NCBI RefSeq assembly: GCF_015291705.1
Contig: NZ_CP030050.1
Span: 6,262,001-6,326,000 of the forward strand
Length of the DNA stretch: 64,000 nt
Direction: 5' to 3'
DNA from: Bradyrhizobium arachidis
GTDB taxonomy: Bacteria > Pseudomonadota > Alphaproteobacteria > Rhizobiales > Xanthobacteraceae
Shown piece after piece: positions 50,077 to 57,991 of the stretch. How positions within the stretch are numbered: the first letter of the stretch is position 1; each line of letters begins with the position of its first letter. The notes under the pieces were generated by a model that worked only from the letters and a program-made list of their open reading frames with translations, made no database searches and was not told the DNA's origin. Position numbers and translations under genes: made by a program.

Positions 50077-50267
50077 CAGTGAATGCCCAAGAGGAAGGTG
50101 ATGAGATAGCGGATGATCTGGTCGGCGGCGAAGAAGAAGACCGAAGCCACGGCGACCATCACGAACACCATGATGGTGGTGATCGTGGTCTCACGACGGG
50201 TCGGCCAGGTGACCTTGGCGGTCTCCGAGCGCACTTCCTGCAAGAACTTGAACGGGCTGACTGCCAT
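50076..50267 (-). CDS. secE: Protein translocase subunit SecE
   Basis: 63 residues, the single-membrane-span short SecE: an amphipathic segment SPFKFLQEVRSETAKVTWPTRRET, then the transmembrane helix TTIMVFVMVAVASVFFFAADQIIRYLI. KVTWPTR is the conserved motif that binds SecY. First gene of the secE-nusG-rplK-rplA operon, with a strong promoter candidate about 175 nt upstream. Confidence 0.98.
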   Translation of the reverse strand: MAVSPFKFLQEVRSETAKVTWPTRRETTITTIMVFVMVAVASVFFFAADQIIRYLITFLLGIH

Positions 50268-50442
50268 CGCTTGAATGTCCAACGTCCGTCGCCAGACGCG
50301 CATGAATTTCGGGGACCCGAACAGCCGCCGTTGGCCCAGCCCTCTGTCGCGAAGGATGAGCCGGAAACCGGGCTCGATTGTTCGGGGATTTAAAGCCGCG
50401 CCGGATATCCGCATCTCAACGGGCCGGCTGCGAGTGCCGGGT

Positions 50443-50471
50443 AGATACTGCGGATGGGGCCAAAGGTCAAG
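50443..50471 (-). promoter_or_regulatory. Promoter of secE-nusG-rplK-rplA
   Basis: On the minus strand, CTTGAC (50471-50466), a 17-nt spacer and GTATCT (50448-50443). This closely matches the alphaproteobacterial consensus, in the tRNA-Trp to secE gap. Expected leader of about 170 nt. Confidence 0.75.
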
Positions 50472-50568
50472 GTGTGGCCGAGCCCGGATGCCCGCGGCAA
50501 CCGCGCGCGGACCTGATCCGGATCAATGGGTTACCCGACCTGCCTCTATCCTGATTGGCTGGATGGAC

Positions 50569-50644
50569 TGGCAGGAGTGGCAGGGCTCGAACCTGCGACC
50601 CCCGGTTTTGGAGACCGGTGCTCTACCAATTGAGCTACACTCCT
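50569..50644 (-). tRNA. trnW: tRNA-Trp (CCA)
   Basis: Full cloverleaf. The 5' acceptor AGGAGTG pairs with CACTCCT; the D loop is GCTCAATTGGTAGAGC; the anticodon stem is CCGGT with loop CTCCAAA, giving anticodon CCA. The T arm contains GGTTCGAGCC, the discriminator is G, and the 3' CCA is encoded. It stands upstream of secE, a common position for tRNA-Trp in bacteria. Confidence 0.98.
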
Positions 50645-50795
50645 ACGGACCCTCGCGTCGCCACGCGGATCAGGGGCGCTTTCAAGCACAGGGGGCGGCT
50701 GGTTTGCAAGGGTGAAGCGCGCTGGCTTCGCTTGTTTGTGCCGCGCCTTCTGGGTCACAGTCCGTTCCCGATAATAATGTCCCCCGGGAGTGACC

Positions 50796-52019
50796 ATGAC
50801 CGCGACTGCCGCCGCCCGCCCCTCGACCGCGCCGAAAACCCCGCCTCTGCCCGAGGCCAAGCCCGAGACGCTGGGCCTGTCGCGGCCCCGTCTCCAGGCG
50901 ATGTCGGATGCGTTCAAGCGCGAGATCGACAAGGGAACCGTGCCCGGCGTGACTGTGCTGGTGGCGAGGGGCGGCCAGGTAGGCTGGTTCGAGGCGCTCG
51001 GCAAGCAGAGTCCGGCGGGGTCCGCGCCGATGGCGCTTGATTCGATCTTCCGCATCTTCTCGATGACCAAGCCGATCGTCTCGGTCGGCATCATGGCGCT
51101 GGTCGAGGACGGCCATCTGCTGCTCGGCGATCCCGTTGCCAAGTTCATCCCGGAGTTCGCCGATCAGAAGGTCGCCGTCGTCAGCGGTGGCAAGCTGGAA
51201 CTGGTTCCGGCCCGGCGGCCGATGACGGTGCAGGATCTGCTTCGCCACACCTCGGGCCTGACCTACGAGCACCAGGGCGACGGCCCCGTGCACAAGCTCT
51301 ACCAGGAATCCCGCGTCCGCAGCCGCAAGATCACCAATGCCGAGCACGCCGCGCTGGTGGCGAGCTTCCCCCTCGTCTGTCAGCCCGGCGACGAGTTCAA
51401 CTACAGCCGCTCCACCGACATCCTCGGCCGCATCATCGAAGTCATCAGCGGCAAGTCGCTCGGCGCGTACCTCGCCGAACGCATCCTCGCGCCGCTTCAG
51501 ATGACCGAGACCGGCTTCTCGACCGCTGAGACCAATGCCAACAGGCTCGCCGAGGCTTTCGCATCCGATCCCTGGACCGGCGACAAGGTCGCGCTGTTCA
51601 ACATGCTCGAGCAGCCGGTGATGGAATCCGGCGGCGGCGGTCTGGTCTCGACCACGATGGATTATGCCCGCTTCGCGCTGATGCTGCGCAATGGCGGCAC
51701 ACTCGACGGCAACAGGATCATCGGCCGCAAGACGCTGGAGCTGATGGCATCAGATCATCTCGGGCCTGATGTCGTTACCAACGGCACTCTGCTCTCGCCC
51801 GGCCACGGCTTCGGCCTCGGCTTCGCCGTCCGCCGCGAGGCCGGCATCGCGCCCTTCCCCGGTAGCGTCGGCACCTATTTCTGGAGCGGCATTGCGGGCA
51901 CGTTCTTCTGGATCGATCCGAAGGAGGATCTGTTAGCGGTGTTCATGAGCCAGGGCCCGGGACAGCGTGATTTTACGCGGACCTTGGTGCGCGATCTGGT
52001 TTACGCGGCGGTGGAGTGA
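50796..52019 (+). CDS. Beta-lactamase-fold serine hydrolase (class C type, EstB-like)
   Basis: A 407-residue serine hydrolase starting at ATG 50796 with GGGAG 5 nt upstream; a GTG two codons earlier is weaker. The catalytic SxxK is Ser89-Met-Thr-Lys92 (FSMTKPIVSVGIMALVEDG). The second motif is NYSRSTDILGRII, and the KTG-like segment is replaced by GHGFGLGFAV, as in family VIII esterases and related enzymes. No signal peptide is visible, so it is probably a cytoplasmic esterase or peptidase, not a drug-resistance lactamase. It is convergent with an SDR across a palindromic repeat. Confidence 0.88.
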   Translation: MTATAAARPSTAPKTPPLPEAKPETLGLSRPRLQAMSDAFKREIDKGTVPGVTVLVARGGQVGWFEALGKQSPAGSAPMALDSIFRIFSMTKPIVSVGIMALVEDGHLLLGDPVAKFIPEFADQKVAVVSGGKLELVPARRPMTVQDLLRHTSGLTYEHQGDGPVHKLYQESRVRSRKITNAEHAALVASFPLVCQPGDEFNYSRSTDILGRIIEVISGKSLGAYLAERILAPLQMTETGFSTAETNANRLAEAFASDPWTGDKVALFNMLEQPVMESGGGGLVSTTMDYARFALMLRNGGTLDGNRIIGRKTLELMASDHLGPDVVTNGTLLSPGHGFGLGFAVRREAGIAPFPGSVGTYFWSGIAGTFFWIDPKEDLLAVFMSQGPGQRDFTRTLVRDLVYAAVE

Positions 52020-52044
52020 AGGGGCGCCGCATCTCCACCCTCAC

Positions 52045-52149
52045 TGTCATGCCCCGCGAAGGCGGGGCATCCAGTACTCCGCGGCAGCAGTTCGTTCACA
52101 CCATTTCCGCTGCGGAGTACTGGATCGCCCGCCTTCGCGGGCGATGACA
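52045..52149. repeat. Palindromic repeat (TGTCATGCCCCGC family), copy 1
   Basis: Inverted repeat from TGTCATGCCCCGCGAAGGCG to GCCTTCGCGGGCGATGACA, with inner CATCCAGTACTCCGC / GCGGAGTACTGGATC. It lies between convergent genes. A second copy is at 57822-57924. Confidence 0.85.
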
Positions 52150-52192
52150 CCTGTTGTTGGGTCAACTGCGTGGCCCTTCCCGCTCTATCGCG

Positions 52193-52960
52193 TCAACTGA
52201 TCGTCGCACCGCCGTCGATCACCATGGTCTGGCCGGTCATGAAGTCGCCGGCCTTTGAGCCCAGGAACACGGCGGCGCCCGCGATCTCGTCGGGGATGCC
52301 GATGCGGAGCAGCGGCGAGCGCGAGGTCGAGGCCTTCAAATTCTCCGGATTGTCCCACAGCGCCTTGGCGAAATCGGTCTTGATCAGGCCGGGCGCGATG
52401 CAGTTCACGCGGATGTTGTGCTTGCCGTATTCGCAAGCGAGGTTGCGCGCGAGCTGCATGTCTGCGGCTTTCGAGATCGCGTAGGCGCCGAGGATGGTCG
52501 AGCCTTTCAAGCCGCCGATCGAGGAGACGATGATCACCGAGCCGTCCTTGCGCTCGATCATCTGCGGCACCACCATCGAGATCAGCCAGTTGTTGGCGAC
52601 GATGTTGTTGTCGAGAATTTTTCTGAACTGATCGTCGGAGATGCCGGCGAGCGGACCGTAATACGGATTCGACGCGGCGTTGCAGACCAGCACGTCGATC
52701 TTGCCGAAGGCGCGGTTGCTCTCGTCGACGAGGTTTTGCAGATTCTCTTTCGATGAGATGTTGGCGGCGATCGCGACCGCGGTGCCCTTGCCGTACTTGT
52801 CGTTGATGTCTTTGGCGACCTGCTCGCAGACGTCGGCCTTGCGCGAGGAGATCACGACCTTGGCGCCGTGCTCGGCCATGCGCTCGGCGATCGCAAGCCC
52901 GATGCCGCGCGTCGATCCCGTGATGACGGCGACTTTCCCCTTCATGTCGAACAAGGTCAT
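52193..52960 (-). CDS. SDR-family oxidoreductase
   Basis: Classical SDR, 255 residues from ATG 52960 (MTLFDMKGKVAVITGSTRGI); GGAGGAAAGC precedes the ATG. TGSTRGIGLAIAERM binds the cofactor, NAAS replaces NNAG, and the catalytic Ser-Tyr-Lys are in SSIGG and GAYAISKAADMQLARNL. The C-terminus FMTGQTMVIDGGATIS is typical. Arg after TGST suggests NADPH preference, by family pattern. Probably follows the histidine phosphatase in one transcript (gap 70 nt). Confidence 0.9.
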   Translation of the reverse strand: MTLFDMKGKVAVITGSTRGIGLAIAERMAEHGAKVVISSRKADVCEQVAKDINDKYGKGTAVAIAANISSKENLQNLVDESNRAFGKIDVLVCNAASNPYYGPLAGISDDQFRKILDNNIVANNWLISMVVPQMIERKDGSVIIVSSIGGLKGSTILGAYAISKAADMQLARNLACEYGKHNIRVNCIAPGLIKTDFAKALWDNPENLKASTSRSPLLRIGIPDEIAGAAVFLGSKAGDFMTGQTMVIDGGATIS

Positions 52961-53030
52961 GCTTTCCTCCCAAGGTACGATTTGATTTGGCCTGAAGTCT
53001 ACGCCGCGTCCGCTTGCGCGGACAGCGGTC

Positions 53031-53729
53031 TCAGGCGAGCTTCTTGACTTCCGGTCCCGCCGGCTGATGCATCGCCGCGTGCGCATCGTCCGCGATCCAC
53101 GGCTGCTGGTTCACCATCGGCAAGCGCCAGACGCTGCGCTCGGGGCTGGCGAAATAATCGAGCCGCGTCACCGAGACGTTGTCGATATCGAATGCGAGCC
53201 CTTGCTCCGGCAGGTCGCCGAGCGCAAGGCCGACCGCCGCCTTGATGGTGCCGCCATGGGCGACCGCGATGATATCCTGGCCAGCCGCCTCATTGTTGAT
53301 CCGCTCGATGGTGCGGCGCGTGCGGTTGTAGAGATCCATGAAACTTTCGCCGCCGGGTGCCGGCTCGTTGATGTCGGCGAACCAGCTCGTGCCGACCGGG
53401 CGGCTGGCGACGAACTCGGCGCGGTTCATGCCCTGCCATTTCCCGAGATTTTGCTCGGCGAGATCCGCCTCCCACTTCATCGACGCCGGCTTCGGGAAGC
53501 CCGCCGCCCAGATCGCTTCGGCGGTCTGGTGCGTCCGCATCAGATTGCTCGAATACCAGACCGCGTGACGTGGCAACACCTTGGCAACAGCGTTGAACAC
53601 ATAGGTGTCGCTGGTGTCGCAGGCGATATCGCTCTGCCCGTAGATGTTGCCGCCGTCATTGCGCACCGGCGCATGACGAACCCACCACCACCGCGTCGTG
53701 ACGACCTTCTTGCCGGAGCCGGACATCAT
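53031..53729 (-). CDS. Histidine phosphatase family protein (phosphoglycerate mutase-like)
   Basis: 232 residues from ATG 53729 (MMSGSGKKVVTTRWWWVRHAP), with GGAAGGG upstream; an adjacent ATG at 53726 is equivalent. The RHG-type motif is VRHAPV, i.e. RHA. A second histidine is in AVAHGGTIKAAVGLALG, and the acid-base region is present in WEADLAEQNLGKWQGMNRAEF. This fits a phosphatase such as alpha-ribazole phosphatase or a broad-specificity enzyme, not the glycolytic mutase. It is divergent from the SDR at 53862. Confidence 0.88.
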   Translation of the reverse strand: MMSGSGKKVVTTRWWWVRHAPVRNDGGNIYGQSDIACDTSDTYVFNAVAKVLPRHAVWYSSNLMRTHQTAEAIWAAGFPKPASMKWEADLAEQNLGKWQGMNRAEFVASRPVGTSWFADINEPAPGGESFMDLYNRTRRTIERINNEAAGQDIIAVAHGGTIKAAVGLALGDLPEQGLAFDIDNVSVTRLDYFASPERSVWRLPMVNQQPWIADDAHAAMHQPAGPEVKKLA

Positions 53730-53861
53730 CGAAACCCTTCCATCCCGTGTGATGTCGCTGTACGTCAGTAGCGAACGTGTCTCAAGACACTTTACCGTTT
53801 CAAATTCTGTTTGAAATTCCGTCGCGCGGCAAGCGTCGTGCACGAACCCAGGGAGAAGCGC

Positions 53862-54647
53862 ATGGGCCGCCTGCAAGGCAAATCCGTCATCATCACCGGC
53901 GCCGGCAGCGGCATCGGCCGCGCCGCCGCACTCCTCTTCACCAAGGAAGGCGCAAGGCTGATCGCAGTCGATCGCACCGAGGCGGTGAAGGAGACCGTCG
54001 ACGAGGTGAAGAAGGCCGGCGGTGTCGCGGAAGCGATGGTCGCGGATGCCGGCTCCGAAAAGGACGTCATCGCGGTGATCGACAAGGCCGTGAAGACGCA
54101 TGGAAGGCTCGACGTGATCTGGGCCAATGCCGGAGTCTCCGGCGGGCTCGTTCCGCTTGCCGAGCAGACCGTCGAGCACTGGCAGGAGATCTTGCGCATC
54201 AACCTGATCGGGCCGTTCCTCGCGGTGAAGTACGCGATGCCGCACATGGTGAAGCAGCAGTCCGGCGCGATCGTGCTCACGGCGTCCGTCGCGGGCCTCA
54301 AGGCCGGCGCCAGCGGTCATCCCTATGCGGCGAGCAAGGCCGGCGTGATCTCGCTGGTGCAGACCACCGCCTATTCGCTCACCGGCACCGGCGTGCGCAT
54401 CAACGCGGTGTGCCCCGGCCTGATCGAAACCGGCATGACCAAGCCGATCTTCGATCGCGCCAAGGAGCGGGGGACTCAAGACAAGATCGGCCAGCTCAAT
54501 CCGCTGAAGCGTCCGGGCCAACCGCATGAGCTCGCCGCGATGGGGCTCTTCTTGGCGAGCGACGAGGCCTCGTATGTGAATGGGCAGGCATTCCCGGTGG
54601 ACGGCGGTCTGACGGCGTCGATGCCGTATACGGGTAAGCCGGTTTAA
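53862..54647 (+). CDS. SDR-family oxidoreductase
   Basis: 261 residues from ATG 53862, preceded by GGGAGAAG. Cofactor motif TGAGSGIGRAAALLF at about 11-25, with Asp in LIAVDRTEA suggesting NAD preference. NAG in IWANAGVSGG, catalytic Ser in LTASVAGL, and Tyr-Lys in HPYAASKAGVISL. Typical end DEASYVNGQAFPVDGGLTA. Substrate unknown. It is divergent from the phosphatase gene. Confidence 0.9.
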   Translation: MGRLQGKSVIITGAGSGIGRAAALLFTKEGARLIAVDRTEAVKETVDEVKKAGGVAEAMVADAGSEKDVIAVIDKAVKTHGRLDVIWANAGVSGGLVPLAEQTVEHWQEILRINLIGPFLAVKYAMPHMVKQQSGAIVLTASVAGLKAGASGHPYAASKAGVISLVQTTAYSLTGTGVRINAVCPGLIETGMTKPIFDRAKERGTQDKIGQLNPLKRPGQPHELAAMGLFLASDEASYVNGQAFPVDGGLTASMPYTGKPV

Positions 54648-54658
54648 CAAGGACAGTC

Positions 54659-54819
54659 TCGTGTCCCTGACGCGGTGCGGCGCCATAAGCGCGTTCACGC
54701 GCGTCTTCGACGCGCTATGGTGCCGCTCCGCAGAGCCGGGACCCAAAGTGCCACAAGCATGGGCCCCGGCTCTGCAGCGCACCGCTGAAGAAGCGCTGCG
54801 CTGCGTCCGGGGCACGAGA
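54659..54819. repeat. Palindromic repeat (AGCCGGGACCCA family)
   Basis: Outer arms CGTGTCCCTGACGCG / CGTCCGGGGCACGAG, with an inner GCAGAGCCGGGACCCA / GGGCCCCGGCTCTGC pair. It begins 11 nt after the SDR stop, so it may stabilise or end that transcript. Confidence 0.75.
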
Positions 54820-54911
54820 CCTGAGTTTTCGTCCACACCTTGTTCCAACATCGTCATTGCGAGCGCAGCGAAGCAATCCAGAATTATTCCGCACTGGCAG
54901 TATCCATTCCG

Positions 54912-55018
54912 GCATCCTGAGGTGCGAGCGTAGCGAGCCTCGAAGGATGAACGGCCTAGGTGCAGCTGGGCTGTCGCCCTTCGAGGCCTCCGCTTCGCTT
55001 CGGCACCTCAGGGTGACG
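54912..55018. repeat. Palindromic repeat (CATCCTGAGGTGC family)
   Basis: Arms GCATCCTGAGGTGCGAGCG / CGGCACCTCAGGGTGACG, with inner CCTCGAAGGATGA / CGCCCTTCGAGGCCTC. A member of a familiar rhizobial intergenic repeat type. Confidence 0.75.
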
Positions 55019-55141
55019 GTCACGGGGTGGTGCTCGCCGCAACGTTAGCATTTCGATCTTCAATTGCAGACACACCTTCGCATCCTCGCGGCGCATTTCG
55101 CCCGAGCTTTGCCTCGATACCTCACCCTCGATTGAAAGAGG

Positions 55142-55256
55142 GCGCAGGGAAGACCAGGTGCCGGCCGGGCACCCACGGTCCACTGTGCGAAAGGTGGCAA
55201 CAAAGAATTTGCACAGCGGCATACAGGTGAAGCCAAACATCCGGCCTTCCCTGCGC
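55142..55256. repeat. Multi-hairpin structured element (candidate repeat or ncRNA)
   Basis: An 11-bp closing stem (GCGCAGGGAAG at 55142-55152 with CTTCCCTGCGC at 55246-55256) encloses two hairpins: GGTGCC / GGCACC (55157-55162 and 55168-55173) and CTGTGC / GCACAG (55183-55188 and 55211-55216). The layout is that of a three-way junction RNA. There is no ORF of note across it. Function unknown. Confidence 0.5.
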
Positions 55257-55684
55257 AGTGGTTGGAACGGCTTATGTCGTGCGCTCCCCGGGGAGCGATG
55301 CACTATTGCCCCCGTCGCCGTGCAGATGACTGATGCGCGTGCCCGGTCGGGCCGCCACATCACCGCAAGACTTGGCGCACAGACCCCGGGCGCCAGGACC
55401 ACACGATTTTGCCGTACGTGAACCACATCTGTCGCAGGCGCGAGGTCTTCGCTCACGGTTGCCCGCCCTGCGAAGCTTTTCGCGCCGATGTGGCCCACGC
55501 CCACCGCCGCCCGGTCCACGTTCGTGACGATCGCGATACGCCCCTCTTCCTTGGGCCGGGTTGCGGCGACACATACGCGATTTCCGAATTTCGGTAAAGT
55601 GGAATATTTTTGGCGCGCGGCGTTGACCGATGGTTTGGGTGTTTTGCCCGACGGGCAACGCAAGATCTCGTAGCCCGAGGCCTT

Positions 55685-55754
55685 GTAGCCCGGATTGCGC
55701 GGAGCCTGTCATCGGGCGCGCATTCGCGCGACCCGTTGGCTCCATCCGCGCTAC
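55685..55754. repeat. Palindromic repeat (GTAGCCCGGAT family)
   Basis: Arms GTAGCCCGGATTGCGCGGAGC / CTCCATCCGCGCTAC with an inner GGGCGCGCATTCGCGC hairpin. It lies about 95 nt upstream of the deacetylase ATG. Confidence 0.8.
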
Positions 55755-55847
55755 GGAACCTCCGTGTTGATTTGCTCATTGGACCTTCACGTTGGTATGG
55801 TTCATGCAAGCAACTTCAGCCTCTCCAATCCCCGACAAGAAAAGACA

Positions 55848-57035
55848 ATGCCGAACCCGATCTTCCCGAGCTCCAGAGCCGATCGCATCCGCCACCTCCT
55901 CGCCGACCTCGTCGACTTCGACACGATCAGCGATCGCACCAATTTGCCTTTGATCGCCCACATCGAGAGCTATCTCGCCTTCCTCGGCGTCAAGGGCGAG
56001 CGCATTGTCGACGAGACCGGGCAGAAGGCTTCGCTGTGGGTCACGATCGGGCCGGAGGATCGCCCCGGCCTCGTGCTGTCCGGCCATACCGACGTCGTGC
56101 CTGTTATCGGCCAGGACTGGAGCCACGATCCGTTCAAGCTGGTCGAGCGCGACGGCAAGCTCTTTGGCCGCGGCACCACCGACATGAAGGGCTTTGTGGC
56201 GGTGTGCCTTGCCATGGTGCCGGAGATGCTGGAAGCCAAACTGAACACGCCGATTCATCTCGCGATCTCCTATGACGAGGAGATCGGCTGCGTCGGCGTG
56301 CGGCCGATGCTGCGCGAGGTGGCAAAGAAGAAGGTCAGGCCGCTCGGTGCCTTCATCGGCGAGCCGACCCACATGCAGGTCATCATCGGCCACAAGGGCA
56401 AGCACGGCGTGCGCGCCACGTTCCATGGCCTCGCCCGCCACTCCTCGATCGCGCCCGACGGCGTCAACGCGATCGAATATGCCGCCGAGCTGATCGTCGA
56501 GATCCGCCGCCGCGCAGAGAAGCTCGCGGCCGCGCGGTCGTCGGACAGCCTCTACGACGTTCCGCATTCGACGCTGCTCACCAGCATCGTGCATGGCGGC
56601 GCCGCGCTGAACATCGTGCCCGACACCTGCACGGTGGATTTCGAATGCCGCGGCATCGGCATCACCGAGTCGCGCGAGGTGACGGATGCGATCGTCGCCT
56701 GGGCCAAGGCCGAGCTCGAGCCGGCGATGAAGGCGAGGAATCCCGAGTGCGGCATCGATTTCGAGGAGATCCTCGACTATCCCGCGCTCGACACCGCCGC
56801 CGACGCCGGCATCGTCACGCTCGCCAAGAGCCTTGCGGGGCGCAACGACCACGCCAAAGTCGCCTTCGGCACCGAGGCGAGCCTGTTCGCCAGCATGGCC
56901 GATATCCCGTCGGTGGTGATCGGCCCGGGCTCGATCGCGCAGGCACACACGCCGGATGAGTTCGTGGAGATGGCGGAGCTGGAGAAATGCGCAGGCTTCG
57001 TCGAGAGATTGATCGCGCATTGTGCGAAGGGGTAG
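55848..57035 (+). CDS. argE: Acetylornithine deacetylase / ArgE-type M20 metallopeptidase
   Basis: Hydrolyses N-acetyl-L-ornithine (or a related N-acyl amino acid) with two zinc ions. 395 residues from ATG 55848 (MPNPIFPSSRADRIRHLLAD); the upstream in-frame extension lies in repeat sequence. Ligands and catalytic residues: SGHTDVVPV, GTTDMKGFVAVCLAM, ISYDEEIGCVG, GEPTHMQVI, and a late His in GPGSIAQAHTPDEFVEM. The dimerisation domain is KGKHGVRATFHGLARHSSIAPDGVNAIEYAAELI. Family naming is sound; the exact substrate is inferred, as many alphaproteobacteria make arginine through ArgJ and have ArgE homologues. Confidence 0.87.
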   Translation: MPNPIFPSSRADRIRHLLADLVDFDTISDRTNLPLIAHIESYLAFLGVKGERIVDETGQKASLWVTIGPEDRPGLVLSGHTDVVPVIGQDWSHDPFKLVERDGKLFGRGTTDMKGFVAVCLAMVPEMLEAKLNTPIHLAISYDEEIGCVGVRPMLREVAKKKVRPLGAFIGEPTHMQVIIGHKGKHGVRATFHGLARHSSIAPDGVNAIEYAAELIVEIRRRAEKLAAARSSDSLYDVPHSTLLTSIVHGGAALNIVPDTCTVDFECRGIGITESREVTDAIVAWAKAELEPAMKARNPECGIDFEEILDYPALDTAADAGIVTLAKSLAGRNDHAKVAFGTEASLFASMADIPSVVIGPGSIAQAHTPDEFVEMAELEKCAGFVERLIAHCAKG

Positions 57036-57052
57036 CCGCAAGCGACCCTGCC

Positions 57053-57140
57053 GTAGGGTGGGCAAAGCGAAGCGTGCCCACGACTCTACTATCATCGCGA
57101 GGAAACCGTGGGCACGGCGCTGCGCGCTTTTGCCCCCTAC
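57053..57140. repeat. Palindromic repeat (GTAGGGTGGGCAAAGC family)
   Basis: GTAGGGTGGGCAAAGCGAAG / GCGCGCTTTTGCCCCCTAC with inner CGTGCCCACGA / CCGTGGGCACG. It lies between the convergent deacetylase and LysE genes. Confidence 0.8.
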
Positions 57141-57154
57141 AAGAGCGACGCGCC

Positions 57155-57781
57155 TCAGCGCTCCTGCAAGGCCAGCCTGATGCCGACGGCGCAGTAGATG
57201 GTGCCGACCACCTTGCCCTGCCATTTCACCACCGCGGGATGACGGCGCAGGAGATTGCCGAGACGGCCGGCACCGACGGCGAACACGACGGTGCTGAGCA
57301 GGCCGAGCAGCACGAAGACGACGCCGAGGATGGCAAGCTGAAGCGCGGTCGCGCCGTGCTCCGGCTTCACGAATTGCGGCAGGAACGCCAGGAAGAACAG
57401 CGCGGTCTTGGGATTGAGCACTTCGGTCAGGACGGCCTGCCGGAAGGCGCGGCCCGCGCCGATCGCCGGCGCGCCTCCGTTCAGCTCGATCGGCGCCTTG
57501 TCGAGCATGGCGCGAATGCCGAGATAGACCAGGAACGCCGCGCCGGCATATTTGACGATGCTGAACAGCAGCGCGGAGGTCGCGATGATCGCCGACAGCC
57601 CGACGATCGCCATCGAGGTGTGGATCAGATCGCCGGCCGCAATGCCCGCCCCCGTCGCGATGCCGACCTTCGTTCCCGAGCTTGCCGCCCGCGCCATGGT
57701 GAGCAGCGTCGCCGGGCCCGGGATGAAGACGAAGCCGAGCACGATGAGGATGTAGGTGATGAGGGTCGCGTGGTCGATCAT
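57155..57781 (-). CDS. LysE-family amino-acid exporter
   Basis: 208 residues with about six hydrophobic segments. It opens ILIVLGFVFIPGPATLLTMARAASSGTKVGIATGAGIAAGDLI, the LysE/RhtB signature (GPG near the end of helix 1 and a conserved Asp in helix 2), and continues KYAGAAFLVYLGIRAML and LNPKTALFFLAFLPQFV. Predicted to export amino acids or similar metabolites across the inner membrane. Substrate not determinable from sequence. Confidence 0.9.
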   Translation of the reverse strand: MIDHATLITYILIVLGFVFIPGPATLLTMARAASSGTKVGIATGAGIAAGDLIHTSMAIVGLSAIIATSALLFSIVKYAGAAFLVYLGIRAMLDKAPIELNGGAPAIGAGRAFRQAVLTEVLNPKTALFFLAFLPQFVKPEHGATALQLAILGVVFVLLGLLSTVVFAVGAGRLGNLLRRHPAVVKWQGKVVGTIYCAVGIRLALQER

Positions 57782-57821
57782 GTGATCAGCATTTCTTTCG
57801 CGAGTGTCCCTACGAAGCCGA

Positions 57822-57924
57822 TGTCATGCTCCGCGAAAGCGGGGCATCCAGTACGCCGCGGCTTTTCGGCTCAAGCACTGCTGCCTCTGGCATACTGGAT
57901 TGCCCGCTTTCGCGGGCAATGACA
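57822..57924. repeat. Palindromic repeat (TGTCATGCCCCGC family), copy 2
   Basis: TGTCATGCTCCGCGAAAGCG / GCTTTCGCGGGCAATGACA with inner CATCCAGTACGCCGC / CATACTGGATTGC. Same family as 52045-52149; the outer arms differ at a few positions but keep the pairing. Confidence 0.85.
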
Positions 57925-57956
57925 CTGAGCTTGTGGAAACAGCAGCGCACCAAAGC

Positions 57957-57984
57957 AAAAGGCGCGGCCATCAGCCGCGCCTTT
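57957..57984 (-). terminator. Terminator of the APH-type phosphotransferase gene
   Basis: An 11-bp stem AAAGGCGCGGC / GCCGCGCCTTT with a 5-nt loop; the minus strand then reads TTTTGCTTTG. It lies 7 nt after the gene's stop. Confidence 0.9.
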
Positions 57985-57991
57985 GTCGTTC

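Larger units (their letters stand above)
54648..55847. other. 1.2-kb gene-free region stacked with intergenic repeats
   Basis: No ORF here has protein-like character. From left to right I see a palindromic element (54659-54819), a short GTCATTGCGAGCGCAGCGAAG element (about 54854-54884), a second palindrome (54912-55018), a long foldable stretch (about 55060-55640) and a GTAGCCCGGATTGCGCGGAG palindrome (55685-55754). A small TTGCCC / GGGCAA hairpin lies at 55643-55657. The phrase wording resembles multicopy Bradyrhizobium intergenic repeats, from memory only. Confidence 0.7.

Noticed and set aside
50796..52019. Antibiotic-resistance class C beta-lactamase
   Set aside because: Has SxxK but no signal peptide and no KTG box; it fits esterase/peptidase relatives better.
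53731..54857. Long in-frame extension of the histidine phosphatase
   Set aside because: It would overlap the convincing SDR at 53862-54647; the phosphatase fold begins at the ATG at 53729, which has its own ribosome site.
54956..55809. Several 60-235-codon frames in the repeat region
   Set aside because: Arg/Pro/Ser-rich frames through palindromic repeats, on both strands, with no consistent start or family.
54648..55847. Possible CRISPR array in the repeat-rich region
   Set aside because: Repeats are unrelated palindromes of different length; there are no regular direct repeats with spacers and no cas genes.
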